8,525 nucleotides of DNA from Verrucomicrobiia bacterium (GTDB lineage: Bacteria > Verrucomicrobiota > Verrucomicrobiia > Limisphaerales > Palsa-1400): NCBI GenBank assembly GCA_025934545.1, contig JAICXV010000061.1:1-8525 (forward strand), in the 5' to 3' direction. Positions 7,446-8,525 of the stretch are shown piece by piece; within the stretch, counting starts at the first letter, position 1; every line of letters starts with the position of its first letter. The notes beneath the pieces are model-generated. The model was not told the DNA's origin and did no database searches. It saw only the letters and a list, made by a program, of their open reading frames with translations. The position numbers and the translations under genes were made by a program.

Positions 7446-8525
7446 GTGGTGCCAATCACTCCAGACAACGACGACGAATCCATCGTGATTCAGGGCGCGC
7501 GCGAGCATAATCTTAAAGATCTATCGGTCGATATTCCGCGTAATCAATTCGTGGTCGTCACCGGCGTCAGCGGTTCGGGCAAAAGCACGCTCGCCTTCGA
7601 CATTCTTTTCGCGGAAGGCCAGCGGCGGTTCCTCGATTCGATGAATGTTTATGCGCGCCAATTCGTGGAACAGCTGGCGCGACCGGACGTCGATTCGATC
7701 ACAGGCATTCCGCCGACGGTCAGCATCGAACAACGCAATTCGCGCGGTGGCGGCAAAAGCACCGTCGCAACCGTCACCGAAGTTTATCACTTTCTGCGCC
7801 TGCTTTTTGCGCGGCTCGGCACGCAGTATTGCCCGAAGTGCGAGGTCCCGGTTCAATCGCAAACACGCGATCAACTCGCGCAACGGCTCAAGGCAGAATT
7901 GAAGGAACGCGGCGACCTATTGCTGCTCGCGCCGGTCGTGCGCAATCGCAAAGGGTTTCACACCGACGTCGCGGTCTGGGCCGCGAAGCGCGGTTACGCG
8001 GAAGTCCGCGCCGATGGTAAAATGTATCGCACGAGCGAACCGATGCGACTCGATCGCTTTCGGGAGCATGATGTGGAGATTGTCACCGGCGTGTTGGAAA
8101 AATCATCTTTTCGTAACAACCGACGTGAGGAGGCTCTGACGGAAAAAATCGTCAGGAAAATTAAAAGCCTCGTCTCCGCGTCTCCTCCAAATAAGAAGAC
8201 GCCGCAACAACTCATCGACGAAACAATCGCTCTCGGCCACGGCACGCTTTACGCGCTGGGCAACGATCGCAAGATCACAGTGCACTCAACGGAACGTTCG
8301 TGTCCGAGTTGTGGCGAATCGTTCGGTGAACTAGACCCAAAAATTTTTAGCTACAATTCGCCGCAAGGTTGGTGCCCGAATTGCCGCGGGTTCGGTGAAA
8401 TTTTTTATTTGCCGGACGTCGAACGCGGCGCGCGCGCCGAAGCGATTGAAGAATCGTGGTTCGAATGGCAGGAAGGTTTGCGCGAAACGTGCACGGTCTG
8501 CGAAGGAACGCGGCTCAATCGCATG
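7446..8525 (+). CDS. uvrA: UvrA-like excinuclease ABC subunit A, N-terminal part (3' end outside window)
   Basis: The first 360 residues of a UvrA ATPase, the damage-recognition subunit of nucleotide excision repair. Seen in order: [18 protein letters not shown], Walker [10 protein letters not shown] (40-48), [12 protein letters not shown], the [16 protein letters not shown] stretch, CPKC at 129-132, a UvrB-binding-domain-like region (about 135-275, with [15 protein letters not shown] at 158-172), CPSCG at 286-290, CPNC at 310-313 and CTVCEGTRL at 349-357. Two features are odd. Only about 31 residues separate the CPNCRGFG and CTVCEGTRL motifs, where E. coli UvrA has about 120, so most of the insertion domain is absent. 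Also GGGKSTVAT (102-110) stands where canonical UvrA has NPRSTVGT. The frame is open from 7320 but has no ATG before the conserved N-terminus. Tandem GTG codons at 7446 and 7449, or TTG at 7413, are the only usual start choices. The reading frame runs off the window end. Confidence 0.9.
   Translation, partial: MVPITPDNDDESIVIQGAREHNLKDLSVDIPRNQFVVVTGVSGSGKSTLAFDILFAEGQRRFLDSMNVYARQFVEQLARPDVDSITGIPPTVSIEQRNSRGGGKSTVATVTEVYHFLRLLFARLGTQYCPKCEVPVQSQTRDQLAQRLKAELKERGDLLLLAPVVRNRKGFHTDVAVWAAKRGYAEVRADGKMYRTSEPMRLDRFREHDVEIVTGVLEKSSFRNNRREEALTEKIVRKIKSLVSASPPNKKTPQQLIDETIALGHGTLYALGNDRKITVHSTERSCPSCGESFGELDPKIFSYNSPQGWCPNCRGFGEIFYLPDVERGARAEAIEESWFEWQEGLRETCTVCEGTRLNRM

Overview
The window looks like chromosomal DNA from a free-living, Gram-negative-type bacterium. 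It is moderately GC-rich, the genes are closely packed, and none of the starts has a convincing Shine-Dalgarno sequence. The NlpI-like TPR protein, the exostosin-family transferase and the unusual UvrA would fit the PVC group, most likely Verrucomicrobiota. This is an impression from protein character, not a computed placement.

Layout. Positions 1-5120 hold four plus-strand genes in a tight row: the 3' part of an NlpI-like TPR protein (1-864), a complete ABC-F ATPase (908-2875), an exostosin/GT47-like glycosyltransferase (2907-3935) and a membrane-anchored GT2 glycosyltransferase (3945-5120). The gaps are 43, 31 and 9 bases, so one transcript could cover all four. The two glycosyltransferases are the most convincing functional pair and suggest surface-glycan or lipid-linked sugar synthesis. 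A convergent gap (5121-5222) follows. It holds a perfect 21-bp inverted repeat, and each arm is itself a small terminator hairpin, one for each strand. On the minus strand, 7334-5223 encodes a SPATA20/YyaL-type thioredoxin-domain protein with an apparent signal peptide. A divergent gap (7335-7445) contains an 18-bp imperfect dyad. The window ends inside a plus-strand uvrA gene (7446 to beyond 8525) that has no ATG start available.

Most of this is ordinary housekeeping and envelope gene content. I see no mobile element, CRISPR array, tRNA, rRNA or recognisable multi-gene defence system. The item most worth following up is the UvrA. It keeps the Walker A, the UvrB-binding region and the zinc cysteines, but only about 31 residues lie where canonical UvrA carries the roughly 120-residue stretch that includes the insertion domain. 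Its ATPase-I core also has a GGGKSTVAT stretch where canonical UvrA reads NPRSTVGT. Second are the nested back-to-back terminators, and third is the probable export of the SPATA20-type protein.
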